A program made the translations under genes and the position numbers. Source: Kangiella sp. (GTDB taxonomy: Bacteria; Pseudomonadota; Gammaproteobacteria; Enterobacterales; Kangiellaceae). Taken from it: a DNA stretch of 35,409 bases. Below, piece by piece: positions 29,480 through 35,409 of the stretch; positions within the stretch are counted from its first letter, which is position 1, and each line of letters opens with the position of its first letter. A model generated the notes under the pieces. The model made no database searches and had not been told where the DNA came from. It saw only the letters and a list, made by a program, of their open reading frames with translations. The stretch lies in the NCBI RefSeq assembly GCF_014762745.1, contig NZ_JABURJ010000106.1:1-35409 (forward strand), read 5' to 3'.

Positions 29480-30430
29480 ATGAATACCGAATCCCGTCCA
29501 AAAGTCCAATTTGTTGAAGTGCAGGCTGAAGAAGCCGGTCAGCGCATCGATAATTTTTTGCTCAAAAAACTCAAAGGCGTTCCCAAATCACGCATCTATA
29601 AAATGCTCAGAAAGGGCGAAGTGCGTGTTAATAAAGGCCGTGTGAAAGCTGAATATAAGATAGAAGAGGGAGATTCTGTTCGTATTCCTCCGGTGACAAC
29701 TACCAACACTCAGACTGAAGTTCCTGTGAATCTTAATATTGTTCAAGACCTCGAGAATGCCATTCTGTATGAAGACAAGCGTTTGATGGTTTTGAATAAG
29801 CCACATGGCATGGCGGTTCACGGCGGTAGCGGCATGAGTTTCGGCGTGATTGAAGCGTTGCGAGCCTTAAGGCCTGAAGCACCATTCTTGGAGCTGGTTC
29901 ATAGGCTTGACCGCGATACTTCAGGTTGTTTGTTAATAGCCAAAAAGCGCAGTACGCTACGTTTCCTGCACGAACAACTGCAGAAAAAGCTGATGAGCAA
30001 GCAGTATTGGGCTTTGGTTGAAGGCAAGTGGCCAGCCAAGTTAAAGCATATTGATTTTCCACTGGCGAAACACCATCTAAAGTCAGGCGAGCGAATTGTA
30101 CGGGTGACAGAGGGCGGCAAACCCTCGCTGACGTCTTTCAGTGTGGTTGAGAACTTTAAAGATTTCACCCTGGTATCCGCTGAGCCGGTAACTGGGCGCA
30201 CTCACCAAATCCGGGTACATGCACAACAGGCAGGGCATCCGTTGGTAGGTGATCCCAAGTATGGTAATGATGAGACAACTGAGCACTTTAAGCAGCAGGG
30301 GCTGTCTGGGCGTCTGTTTCTGCATGCTTACTCACTGACTTTTAAGGTAACGCCGGAAGATAAGGCAGTGAAGGTCGAAGCCCCGTTGCCTGATGATTTA
30401 CAGAAAACTCTGGAGTATTTACGTCGATGA
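29480..30430 (+). CDS. rluC: 23S rRNA pseudouridine synthase RluC
   Basis: 316-residue enzyme that makes pseudouridine at 23S rRNA positions 955, 2504 and 2580 (E. coli numbering). N-terminal S4 RNA-binding domain (RIDNFLLKKLKGVPKSRIYKML, RKGEVRVNKGR), then the RluA-type catalytic domain with H141-RLD-RDTSG, catalytic D144 as in E. coli, HGGSGMSFGVIEALRALRPEA (RluC-specific), and VTGRTHQIRVH. A TTG nine bases upstream is in frame but overlaps the -10 box, so ATG 29480 is used. Its stop overlaps the next start by four bases (ATGA), so the two genes are coupled. Confidence 0.97.
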   Translation: MNTESRPKVQFVEVQAEEAGQRIDNFLLKKLKGVPKSRIYKMLRKGEVRVNKGRVKAEYKIEEGDSVRIPPVTTTNTQTEVPVNLNIVQDLENAILYEDKRLMVLNKPHGMAVHGGSGMSFGVIEALRALRPEAPFLELVHRLDRDTSGCLLIAKKRSTLRFLHEQLQKKLMSKQYWALVEGKWPAKLKHIDFPLAKHHLKSGERIVRVTEGGKPSLTSFSVVENFKDFTLVSAEPVTGRTHQIRVHAQQAGHPLVGDPKYGNDETTEHFKQQGLSGRLFLHAYSLTFKVTPEDKAVKVEAPLPDDLQKTLEYLRR

Positions 30431-31077
30431 TATCAAAGCAAACCCGACTCATCATTTTTGACTGGGATGGCACCTTGATGGATTCAACAGGACGTATCGT
30501 TTCTGCAATGCAGACAACGGCCACTAATTTAAAGTTACCGATCCCATCGGTAGATGATGTGCGTGGAATTATTGGGCTCAGTCTGAATGAATGTTATCGA
30601 CGTCTGTTCCCTGAAGTTGAAGATCATGACTGGATTACCGAAGAGTATCGATATCAATATGTCGAAGGCGATCAAACCCCGAGCCCGCTATTTGAGGGTA
30701 CTGAAGAAACGCTCGAACACCTTAAGAGCCAAGGCTATCTGTTAGCGGTTGCAACCGGCAAAGCGCGTCATGGCCTGGACCGAGTCCTGAATGAATCTGG
30801 TTTGATGTCTATGTTTGATGTCACTATTGCCAGCGACGAGGCACAAAGTAAACCACATCCGGAAATGCTGCATAAACTGATGGCTCATACTAAAACTCAA
30901 CCAGAGCAGGCTGTCATGGTAGGCGATACCACTTTTGATCTGGAAATGGCGCGACGAGCAGGGATGGGGGGCATTGGCGTGACTTTTGGTGCTCATACCA
31001 TCGACATGCTGAAAAGCTGTCAGCCGCAGGCCATTATTGATGATATTCGACATTTAAAAGGTTTCTCTGGACAATAG
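30427..31077 (+). CDS. HAD-IA family phosphatase (Gph-like)
   Basis: 216-residue cytoplasmic HAD hydrolase. Nucleophile motif FDWDGTLMDS with D12 and D14; cap domain (about 20-85, IGLSLNECYRRLFPEV); motif II/III region VATGKARHGLDRVL and KPHPEMLHKLM; motif IV VGDTTFDLEMARRAG. Related to phosphoglycolate phosphatases, but substrate range in this group is broad. Coupled to rluC through ATGA; an HAD gene next to rluC is a recurring arrangement in gammaproteobacteria, so a house-cleaning role is likely. Confidence 0.92.
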   Translation: MISKQTRLIIFDWDGTLMDSTGRIVSAMQTTATNLKLPIPSVDDVRGIIGLSLNECYRRLFPEVEDHDWITEEYRYQYVEGDQTPSPLFEGTEETLEHLKSQGYLLAVATGKARHGLDRVLNESGLMSMFDVTIASDEAQSKPHPEMLHKLMAHTKTQPEQAVMVGDTTFDLEMARRAGMGGIGVTFGAHTIDMLKSCQPQAIIDDIRHLKGFSGQ

Positions 31078-31112
31078 GAAAAACTGTCAGCCGAAGATTA
31101 GCCAAGAATATT

Positions 31113-31136
31113 AAAAAAGCGCTCCGAGAAGCGCTT
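31113..31136 (-). terminator. intrinsic terminator of the peroxiredoxin gene
   Basis: Minus strand: AAGCGCT (31136-31130), six-base loop, AGCGCTT (31123-31117) and further T residues (six-A run 31113-31118 on the plus strand). It lies 12 bases past the peroxiredoxin stop. Confidence 0.85.
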
Positions 31137-31148
31137 GAAACGATAGTT

Positions 31149-31691
31149 TTAAATCTCTTTCTGTAAGCTCTTAAGCTGAGCGACCACATCTCTCATGTGT
31201 GTATCAGGATCAACATCATCATAGTGGTAAACGATGTTGCCGTTAGGATCGATGATGAAGGTTTGACGTTTGGCATATTCGACTGGTCCAAATCCACCTA
31301 AAACGTCATAAGCTGTGGCTGCTTCTTTATCCACATCAGCCAGAATACTAAAAGGCAATCCATGAATCTCGGCGAATGACTTGTGTGACTCAACGTCATC
31401 CAGTGATACGCCGACCACGTCTGCATTGAGCGCCTTGATATCTTTATATCCATCACGGAAATTTTTCGCTTCGGTAGTACAGCCAGGGGTGTCGTCTTTC
31501 GGGTAGAAATACAATACCAACCATTGGCCCTTAAAATCTTCAAGACTTTTCCACTCTTCGTTCTGATCCTGTAGCTTAAAATCTGGCGCTAAGGCTCCAA
31601 CCCAGCCTGATTCAGCGGTTGCCGAAAAACTGAAAACCATCAGTAGTGCTGTTGATAAAGACAATAGAAAGTGTTTCATAACAGTGTTCAT
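31149..31691 (-). CDS. exported BCP/PrxQ-type peroxiredoxin
   Basis: 180-residue precursor of a thiol peroxidase that reduces hydroperoxides. After a signal peptide (about 26 residues, ending SATA), the thioredoxin-fold core shows LAPDFKLQDQ, VLYFYPKDDTPGCTTE with peroxidatic Cys71, VVGVSLDDVESHKSF, and RQTFIIDPNGNIVY. E. coli Bcp has a second cysteine five residues on; here that position (AKNF) lacks it, so it is a 1-Cys type needing an outside thiol donor. Export is unusual for Bcp, which is normally cytoplasmic. Start ATG 31691 is chosen because it gives the cleanest signal peptide; ATG 31679 would also do. Confidence 0.88.
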   Translation of the reverse strand: MNTVMKHFLLSLSTALLMVFSFSATAESGWVGALAPDFKLQDQNEEWKSLEDFKGQWLVLYFYPKDDTPGCTTEAKNFRDGYKDIKALNADVVGVSLDDVESHKSFAEIHGLPFSILADVDKEAATAYDVLGGFGPVEYAKRQTFIIDPNGNIVYHYDDVDPDTHMRDVVAQLKSLQKEI

Positions 31692-31759
31692 TCCAGTAGA
31701 CCTTTTGTAAGATTGTAGAACTATTGGTTGCAACTTAATACCTGAGAGCTCAATTTTCT

Positions 31760-32314
31760 GTGAAGATTTGCCAAGATACGATAATAAAACTACCGGTTCT
31801 GGAAACAGAGCGTCTGATCCTTCGACATTATAAGGATACAGACCTGCCTGCCTATTATGAAATGATGGCAGATCCGGACATAACCCGCTATTTGTTTTCC
31901 GGTAAACCTATGTCTGAACATGATGCCTGGCGTAGCATGGCGACCATGGCTGGGCATTGGATGCTCAATGGCTATGGTCAGTGGGCACTTGAAGAAAAAA
32001 GCAGCGGTCAGTTTGTCGGCCGTGCCGGGCTCATAAAGCCGGAAGGATGGCCTGCAATCGAGGCGGGTTGGGTGCTGCATAAAAATGCCTGGGGCAAAGG
32101 CTATGCTACAGAGGCTGGTAAAGCCGTTATGCGCTATGGTTTTGAAGCCATGAACCTGGAGCGAATCATCAGTTTAATTCAGCCGGACAATGCGCCATCG
32201 ATTAAAGTCGCAGAGCGGCTGGGCGAGTCATTTCGTAAAAAGATAACTCTGTTTGGTATCGATGCGCTGGAATATGCTATAGATAGCGAGACTTACCAGA
32301 GGTTATACAAATAA
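31760..32314 (+). CDS. GNAT N-acetyltransferase, RimJ/RimL-like
   Basis: 184-residue acetyl-CoA-dependent acyltransferase of the RimJ/RimL group. Typical: LETERLILRHYKDTD at the start, MADPDITRYLF, the acetyl-CoA-binding stretch around WGKGYATEAGKAVMRYGF, LERIISLIQPDNAPSIKVAERLG, and the closing DALEYAIDSETYQRL. Substrate unknown; members act on protein N-termini, small amines or antibiotics. The start is a GTG at 31760 with no strong ribosome site. It heads a run of three same-strand genes (GNAT, macrodomain, kinase) with gaps of 15 and 21 bases. Confidence 0.9.
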   Translation: MKICQDTIIKLPVLETERLILRHYKDTDLPAYYEMMADPDITRYLFSGKPMSEHDAWRSMATMAGHWMLNGYGQWALEEKSSGQFVGRAGLIKPEGWPAIEAGWVLHKNAWGKGYATEAGKAVMRYGFEAMNLERIISLIQPDNAPSIKVAERLGESFRKKITLFGIDALEYAIDSETYQRLYK

Positions 32315-32329
32315 CAGCAAGGAGTAGGG

Positions 32330-32836
32330 ATGAGGTTAAGACTGGATGCGGGCGATATTACCCAGCTTTATGTGGATGCCATCGTTAATGCCGCCAAGAA
32401 AAGCCTTCTTGGAGGCGGAGGAGTGGACGGAGCCATTCATCGTGCCGCAGGACCTGAATTGTTGGAAGAGTGCAAAACCTTGGGCGGTTGCGAAACAGGT
32501 GAAGCCAAAATAACCAAAGGCTACGACCTTCCAGCTAAACACGTTATTCACACGGTTGGTCCCGTCTGGCATGGCGGTGATGAGAATGAAGCGGAGTTAT
32601 TAGCCAGTTGTTACATGAACAGTTTGCAACTGGCCGAACAGCAGGGCTTGCGGAGCATTGCTTTTCCCTGCATCAGCACCGGGGTTTATGGCTATCCAAA
32701 ACAACAGGCGGCAGCTATCGCAGTCAGTGTCTGTAAAATGTTTACCAGTAATGCCCAATCGTTAAAAGAAATCATTTTCAGCTGCTACGATGATGAAAGC
32801 TTAGCCATATACCGACAGCTGCTAACGGACTCATAA
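32330..32836 (+). CDS. macrodomain protein, O-acetyl-ADP-ribose deacetylase-like
   Basis: 168-residue single macrodomain of the MacroD/YmdB type, which binds ADP-ribose and removes O-acetyl or ADP-ribosyl groups. Seen: [16 protein letters not shown], the phosphate-binding [16 protein letters not shown] with the catalytic Asp, [22 protein letters not shown], and [11 protein letters not shown]. The frequent NAAN asparagine after VNAA is Lys here. GGAG precedes the ATG by seven bases. The gene shares its reading frame with the kinase gene that follows; only its TAA stop separates them (see the duplication at 32822-32851). Confidence 0.93.
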   Translation: MRLRLDAGDITQLYVDAIVNAAKKSLLGGGGVDGAIHRAAGPELLEECKTLGGCETGEAKITKGYDLPAKHVIHTVGPVWHGGDENEAELLASCYMNSLQLAEQQGLRSIAFPCISTGVYGYPKQQAAAIAVSVCKMFTSNAQSLKEIIFSCYDDESLAIYRQLLTDS

Positions 32837-32851
32837 ATAACGGACTCACAA
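32822..32851 (+). repeat. in-frame 15-bp tandem duplication at a gene junction
   Basis: CTAACGGACTCATAA (32822-32836, last codons and stop of the macrodomain gene) is followed at once by ATAACGGACTCACAA (32837-32851), 13 of 15 bases equal. Translated, LTDS-stop is followed by ITDSQ, which leads without a further stop into the kinase ATG at 32858. Confidence 0.85.
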
Positions 32852-32857
32852 GCTACC

Positions 32858-33613
32858 ATGTTCCATAAAAGTAATAGTTCCCAATTCAATGATCACCTAA
32901 TACAGGAAGCGAAAGGATTGGAACTGTTGCGTGAGACTATTCAAGAACATCAAGTTCCACACCTTAATATCCCCAAAATAGAATCGGTTTCTGATGAACA
33001 ACTGGTGTTGCAGAAAGTTAATGGTTCAAGCTGGAATCCGCAACTGATGAAACAGCTCGGAGAAGGGCTGGCCCATTTGCACAAAGTTAAAGCTCCACAC
33101 TATGGGCTGGACGAAGATAACTATATTGGACTCAACCCACAGGTGAATGGACATTTTGATCATTGGGGCAAGTTCTTTGTTGAACAACGCCTGCTCTATC
33201 AAACTAATCTAATCAAAGACCAAAAAGTAAAGCGCATGCTTGAGGAACCCATTCTTGAGCGTAAGGATTTGCTGGAAACCTGGCTCAACCGCCACTGCAT
33301 TCACCCCAGCCTGGTGCATGGTGATTTATGGTCAGGTAATGTTCTGTTTGATGATCAAGGCCCATGGTTGATTGATCCTGCGGTCTATTATGGCGACCGC
33401 GAAGTGGATTTGGCCATGACCGAAATGTTCGGCGGCTTCAGTGAAAGTTTTTACGACGGCTACGACTCAGTGTATCCCAGAACCAACGCTTACCCACAAA
33501 AGAAAGTCATTTATAACTTGTATCATTATTTAAATCACTACAATCTTTTTGGTGGAGCTTATTTGCAGTCGTGCAGAAACCTGATTGATCAAATCCAGCA
33601 TCACTTTTATTAA
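32858..33613 (+). CDS. fructosamine kinase family protein, N-terminally short
   Basis: 251-residue kinase of the fructosamine/ketosamine-3-kinase family (YniA 286, usual about 290), which repairs glycated amines by phosphorylation. Catalytic loop HGDLWSGN (154-161), metal Asp173 in LIDPAVYYGDRE, and DGYDSVYP plus YHYLNHYNLFGGAYL near the end are canonical. The N-terminus starts at MFHKSNSS, matching the FVKxN strand with the ATP-binding lysine, so the first 30-40 residues (glycine-rich loop strands) are missing. The frame stays open for seven codons upstream (ITDSQAT), which resemble the missing strand, up to the macrodomain stop. No ribosome site is seen. It may be a truncated, possibly inactive copy. 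Confidence 0.85.
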   Translation: MFHKSNSSQFNDHLIQEAKGLELLRETIQEHQVPHLNIPKIESVSDEQLVLQKVNGSSWNPQLMKQLGEGLAHLHKVKAPHYGLDEDNYIGLNPQVNGHFDHWGKFFVEQRLLYQTNLIKDQKVKRMLEEPILERKDLLETWLNRHCIHPSLVHGDLWSGNVLFDDQGPWLIDPAVYYGDREVDLAMTEMFGGFSESFYDGYDSVYPRTNAYPQKKVIYNLYHYLNHYNLFGGAYLQSCRNLIDQIQHHFY

Positions 33614-33709
33614 TTGGAAGCTGACCTGTTAGAGAGTAATTGCTATTCTTAGTGTGAAAAATTATCAGTTTTCAAGACATCTCTGAACGTTGAGGTATGA
33701 CCAAATTTA

Positions 33710-34090
33710 ATGATTACCATATACAAAAGGCTATATTATGGATATTACATTTACCTAAAAGAGAAAGGTAAGGTAGTAAATAATGCAGATATTGGGATAT
33801 TTGTAGGGTTGTCACATCTGGTTCTGTATGCGTTATTACTATTTATTCTCAACTTTTTCGATATCTTTGTTTTAAATAAAGAGAACTCAGTTTACGTTTT
33901 AATATCTGTTGTGTGTTTTGAATCAATTTTGATGAGCGTATTATTTGGAAAAGAGAAGTTAACCAAAATACAAGTAGATTTTAATGCATTACCACAGGAG
34001 AAAAAGAATTTTTATAAAAAGGCGATATTATATTTTACTCCTATCTCTGTGGTTCTGAGTATTTTAATTATATTTTTTACATACAAGTGA
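33710..34090 (+). CDS. small membrane protein, unknown function
   Basis: 126 residues, not recognised. Three hydrophobic segments at about 27-50, 58-78 and 104-124, with a short charged loop (GKEKLTKIQVDF) between the second and third. The DNA is distinctly more AT-rich than neighbouring housekeeping genes and uses AGA/AAA/TTT-rich codons, which suggests recent arrival. The GAGG upstream of ATG 33710 is rather distant, so the start is uncertain. It is bordered on the right by a GTGCGTC palindrome. Confidence 0.6.
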   Translation: MITIYKRLYYGYYIYLKEKGKVVNNADIGIFVGLSHLVLYALLLFILNFFDIFVLNKENSVYVLISVVCFESILMSVLFGKEKLTKIQVDFNALPQEKKNFYKKAILYFTPISVVLSILIIFFTYK

Positions 34091-34139
34091 TGTTTGTTAT
34101 TTGCATAACTAAAACCAGTAAAGTAAGGGTCAGAAGTAG

Positions 34140-34157
34140 GGTGCGTCGAGACGCACC
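34140..34157. repeat. GTGCGTC/GACGCAC palindrome
   Basis: GGTGCGTC-GA-GACGCACC, a perfect hairpin between the two small membrane-protein genes. The same core makes up the terminator stem at 4470-4487 and part of the repeat at 34603-34640. Confidence 0.75.
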
Positions 34158-34278
34158 GAAGAACTTTAAAGTCACTCAGTTGGCTTACTAAGAAGCGGTA
34201 TGCTTTTAGCGACATTTGTCAGGATCTAAGAGTTGCGGTCAAACACTTAACACTAAGAATAGTTTGGAAATTATAAAA

Positions 34279-34587
34279 ATGGAAAGACGCCAACTAATTT
34301 TGATTTTTCTTATGCTTCATATGGTTTTTTATGGAATCGGTTCTTACATGGCGATAATGCTCAGCAAGCATCATTGGCAGATGTTAATAGCGAGTTTAGT
34401 AGTGATCACTTTAAGCCAGAAATATGTATTCCTGTTTCGGTGGTTAAGAGAAAAGTCAGAAGAAACCCTTGAAGTTATAGACCCAAATGAGCATATCAGT
34501 GTTAATGATGCCATTGAACAATATAAGGAAACTGAGCGTATCAGGCGCCAAAAGAGCAAGTGGTACGAATTCTGGAACTGGAGCTAG
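34279..34587 (+). CDS. small membrane protein with cytoplasmic tail, unknown
   Basis: 102 residues, not recognised. Two membrane segments (about residues 6-27 and 34-52), then a charged tail (LREKSEETLEVIDPNEHISVNDAIEQYKETERIRRQKSK broken here as two parts: an acidic stretch and a basic helix) ending in WYEFWNWS. The frame is open upstream to a TTG at 34216, but ATG 34279 has GGAAA eleven bases before it and starts directly with the membrane helix. It lies between two dispersed repeats with the preceding gene. Confidence 0.55.
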   Translation: MERRQLILIFLMLHMVFYGIGSYMAIMLSKHHWQMLIASLVVITLSQKYVFLFRWLREKSEETLEVIDPNEHISVNDAIEQYKETERIRRQKSKWYEFWNWS

Positions 34588-34602
34588 TCATCATCTTTTA
34601 AC

Positions 34603-34640
34603 GGTGCGTCACGACGCAGGGTCTGCCCCCTTGGGTACCC
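34603..34640. repeat. composite dispersed repeat, GGTGCGTC plus GGGTCTGCCCC
   Basis: A TGCGTC-AC-GACGCA hairpin (34605-34618) is joined to AGGGTCTGCCCCC and GGGTACCC. The right part recurs inverted at 5918-5940 (20 of 23 bases) and the hairpin core at 34140-34157, which shows a mobile or amplified repeat family. Confidence 0.7.
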
Positions 34641-34667
34641 TACATATCTACGAACCTTAATAGGTAT

Positions 34668-35258
34668 TTAAATCAGCTCTACGCCAAACTCTCTGAGTCT
34701 GTTTACCAGTGCTATCAATGGCAACCCTATCAAGGCCGTCGGGTCTTTGGATTCTATGGCCTCAAATAGCACTATTCCCAATCCTTCACATTTGAATGAG
34801 CCTGCGCAGTCGAGTGGCTGTTCTTTTTCAAGGTAGTTGATGATTTCTTTATCACTGAGTTGTCTGAATCGTACTTTGGTGGCGACGACTGTGGTGTTTT
34901 GTGCTGTTTCACGCGCACTGGTGACACATAAAGAGGTGTAGAAGGTGACGGTTTGACCTGAGCAGGCTTTGAGCTGCTCTATGGCTTTGTCGATGGTTCC
35001 GGGTTTGCCGAGTATTTGATTATTAAGCACACACACCTGATCTGAGCCGATAACCAGTGCATCCGGATGATTGACTGCAACGGCAAGCGCTTTCTGCTGT
35101 GCTAACCTCGCAACCAGCTCTATCGGCTCCTCATCGGGAAAGGGTGTTTCGTCGATTTCGGGCGATAGGACTTCGAAATCATCCAGAATACGGTTCAGGA
35201 GCTCTTTGCGGTACGGTGAGGAGGAGGCGAGGATAATGCGGCTTTGACGAGTATTCAT
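34668..35258 (-). CDS. yceF: Maf-like nucleotide pyrophosphatase YceF
   Basis: 196-residue Maf/HAM1-fold enzyme of the YceF subgroup, which hydrolyses 7-methyl-GTP and so clears modified nucleotides. Motifs: ILASSSPYRKELL, PEIDETPFPDEEP, LVARLAQQKA, VIGSDQVCVL, GKPGTIDKAIEQL, GQTVTFYT, DCAGSFKCEGLG and IGLPLIAL. SDQVCV and the FKCEG wording match YceF rather than the dTTP/UTP type YhdE. In E. coli yceF sits between rluC and yceD-rpmF; here eight genes are inserted between rluC and it. The 151 bases to the right edge hold no gene; a TTGACT at 35388-35393 could be the -35 box of a rightward gene whose -10 box lies outside. Confidence 0.95.
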   Translation of the reverse strand: MNTRQSRIILASSSPYRKELLNRILDDFEVLSPEIDETPFPDEEPIELVARLAQQKALAVAVNHPDALVIGSDQVCVLNNQILGKPGTIDKAIEQLKACSGQTVTFYTSLCVTSARETAQNTTVVATKVRFRQLSDKEIINYLEKEQPLDCAGSFKCEGLGIVLFEAIESKDPTALIGLPLIALVNRLREFGVELI

Positions 35259-35409
35259 GGGTGTTTTTAATCTCGGGTTTTTATCAGGCTTTTTACTAAA
35301 GAATCAGTTGCTTAGGACCAATTGTGTAAGATTTGGCTAAAAAAGCAATCAAACAGGCAAAATTTGCTTAAAAATAGCGGGTTTGCTTTGACTAGACCAC
35401 AAGATATAT

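Overview
The window looks like chromosome from a marine gammaproteobacterium of moderate GC content. A Kangiella-type organism (Oceanospirillales-related) is my best guess; this is an inference from gene content and order, not a database match. Two blocks carry classic gammaproteobacterial synteny: cysZ / smc-zipA-ligA, and rne (divergent) rluC ... maf(yceF), whose E. coli continuation is yceD-rpmF just beyond the right edge. The genome uses SMC rather than MukB.

Layout. (1) 1-4333: a TPP-riboswitch-headed thiamine salvage operon: TonB-dependent receptor, small YkoF/MTH1187-like thiamine-binding protein, PnuT/PnuC-type permease and a ThiK/APH-like kinase. Together they could move thiamine across the outer membrane, then the inner membrane, and trap it by phosphorylation. 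(2) 4344-8812: an exported M20 amidohydrolase and the acyl-CoA dehydrogenase FadE on the minus strand, separated by a repeat-filled gene-free stretch. (3) 9016-15189: a small alpha/beta hydrolase, the large RNA helicase HrpA, and a convergent REC-REC-GGDEF diguanylate cyclase. (4) 15190-17807: a long regulatory gap with a good promoter, then a secreted collagen-like protein with 71 uninterrupted Gly-X-Y triplets, ten of its units being near-identical 27-bp repeats. (5) 17809-25950: cysZ (minus), smc, zipA, ligA and an exported histidine phosphatase. ligA is a striking mosaic: its nucleotidyltransferase domain is AT-rich and uses codons unlike the rest of the gene. (6) 26032-31077: rne with a long leader, divergent from rluC-HAD phosphatase. 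(7) 31149-35258: accessory genes placed between rluC and maf: an exported peroxiredoxin, GNAT, macrodomain, an N-terminally short fructosamine-kinase-like gene, two small membrane proteins in a repeat-flanked AT-rich patch, then maf/yceF.

No tRNA, rRNA, CRISPR array, transposase or phage gene was found. Dispersed palindromic repeats (REP-like) occur in most gene-free gaps on the left and right ends. The best candidates for a second look are the thiamine module with its orphan YkoF-like protein, the ligA domain swap, the in-frame 15-bp duplication joining the macrodomain gene to the shortened kinase, and the collagen-like surface protein beside a diguanylate cyclase.
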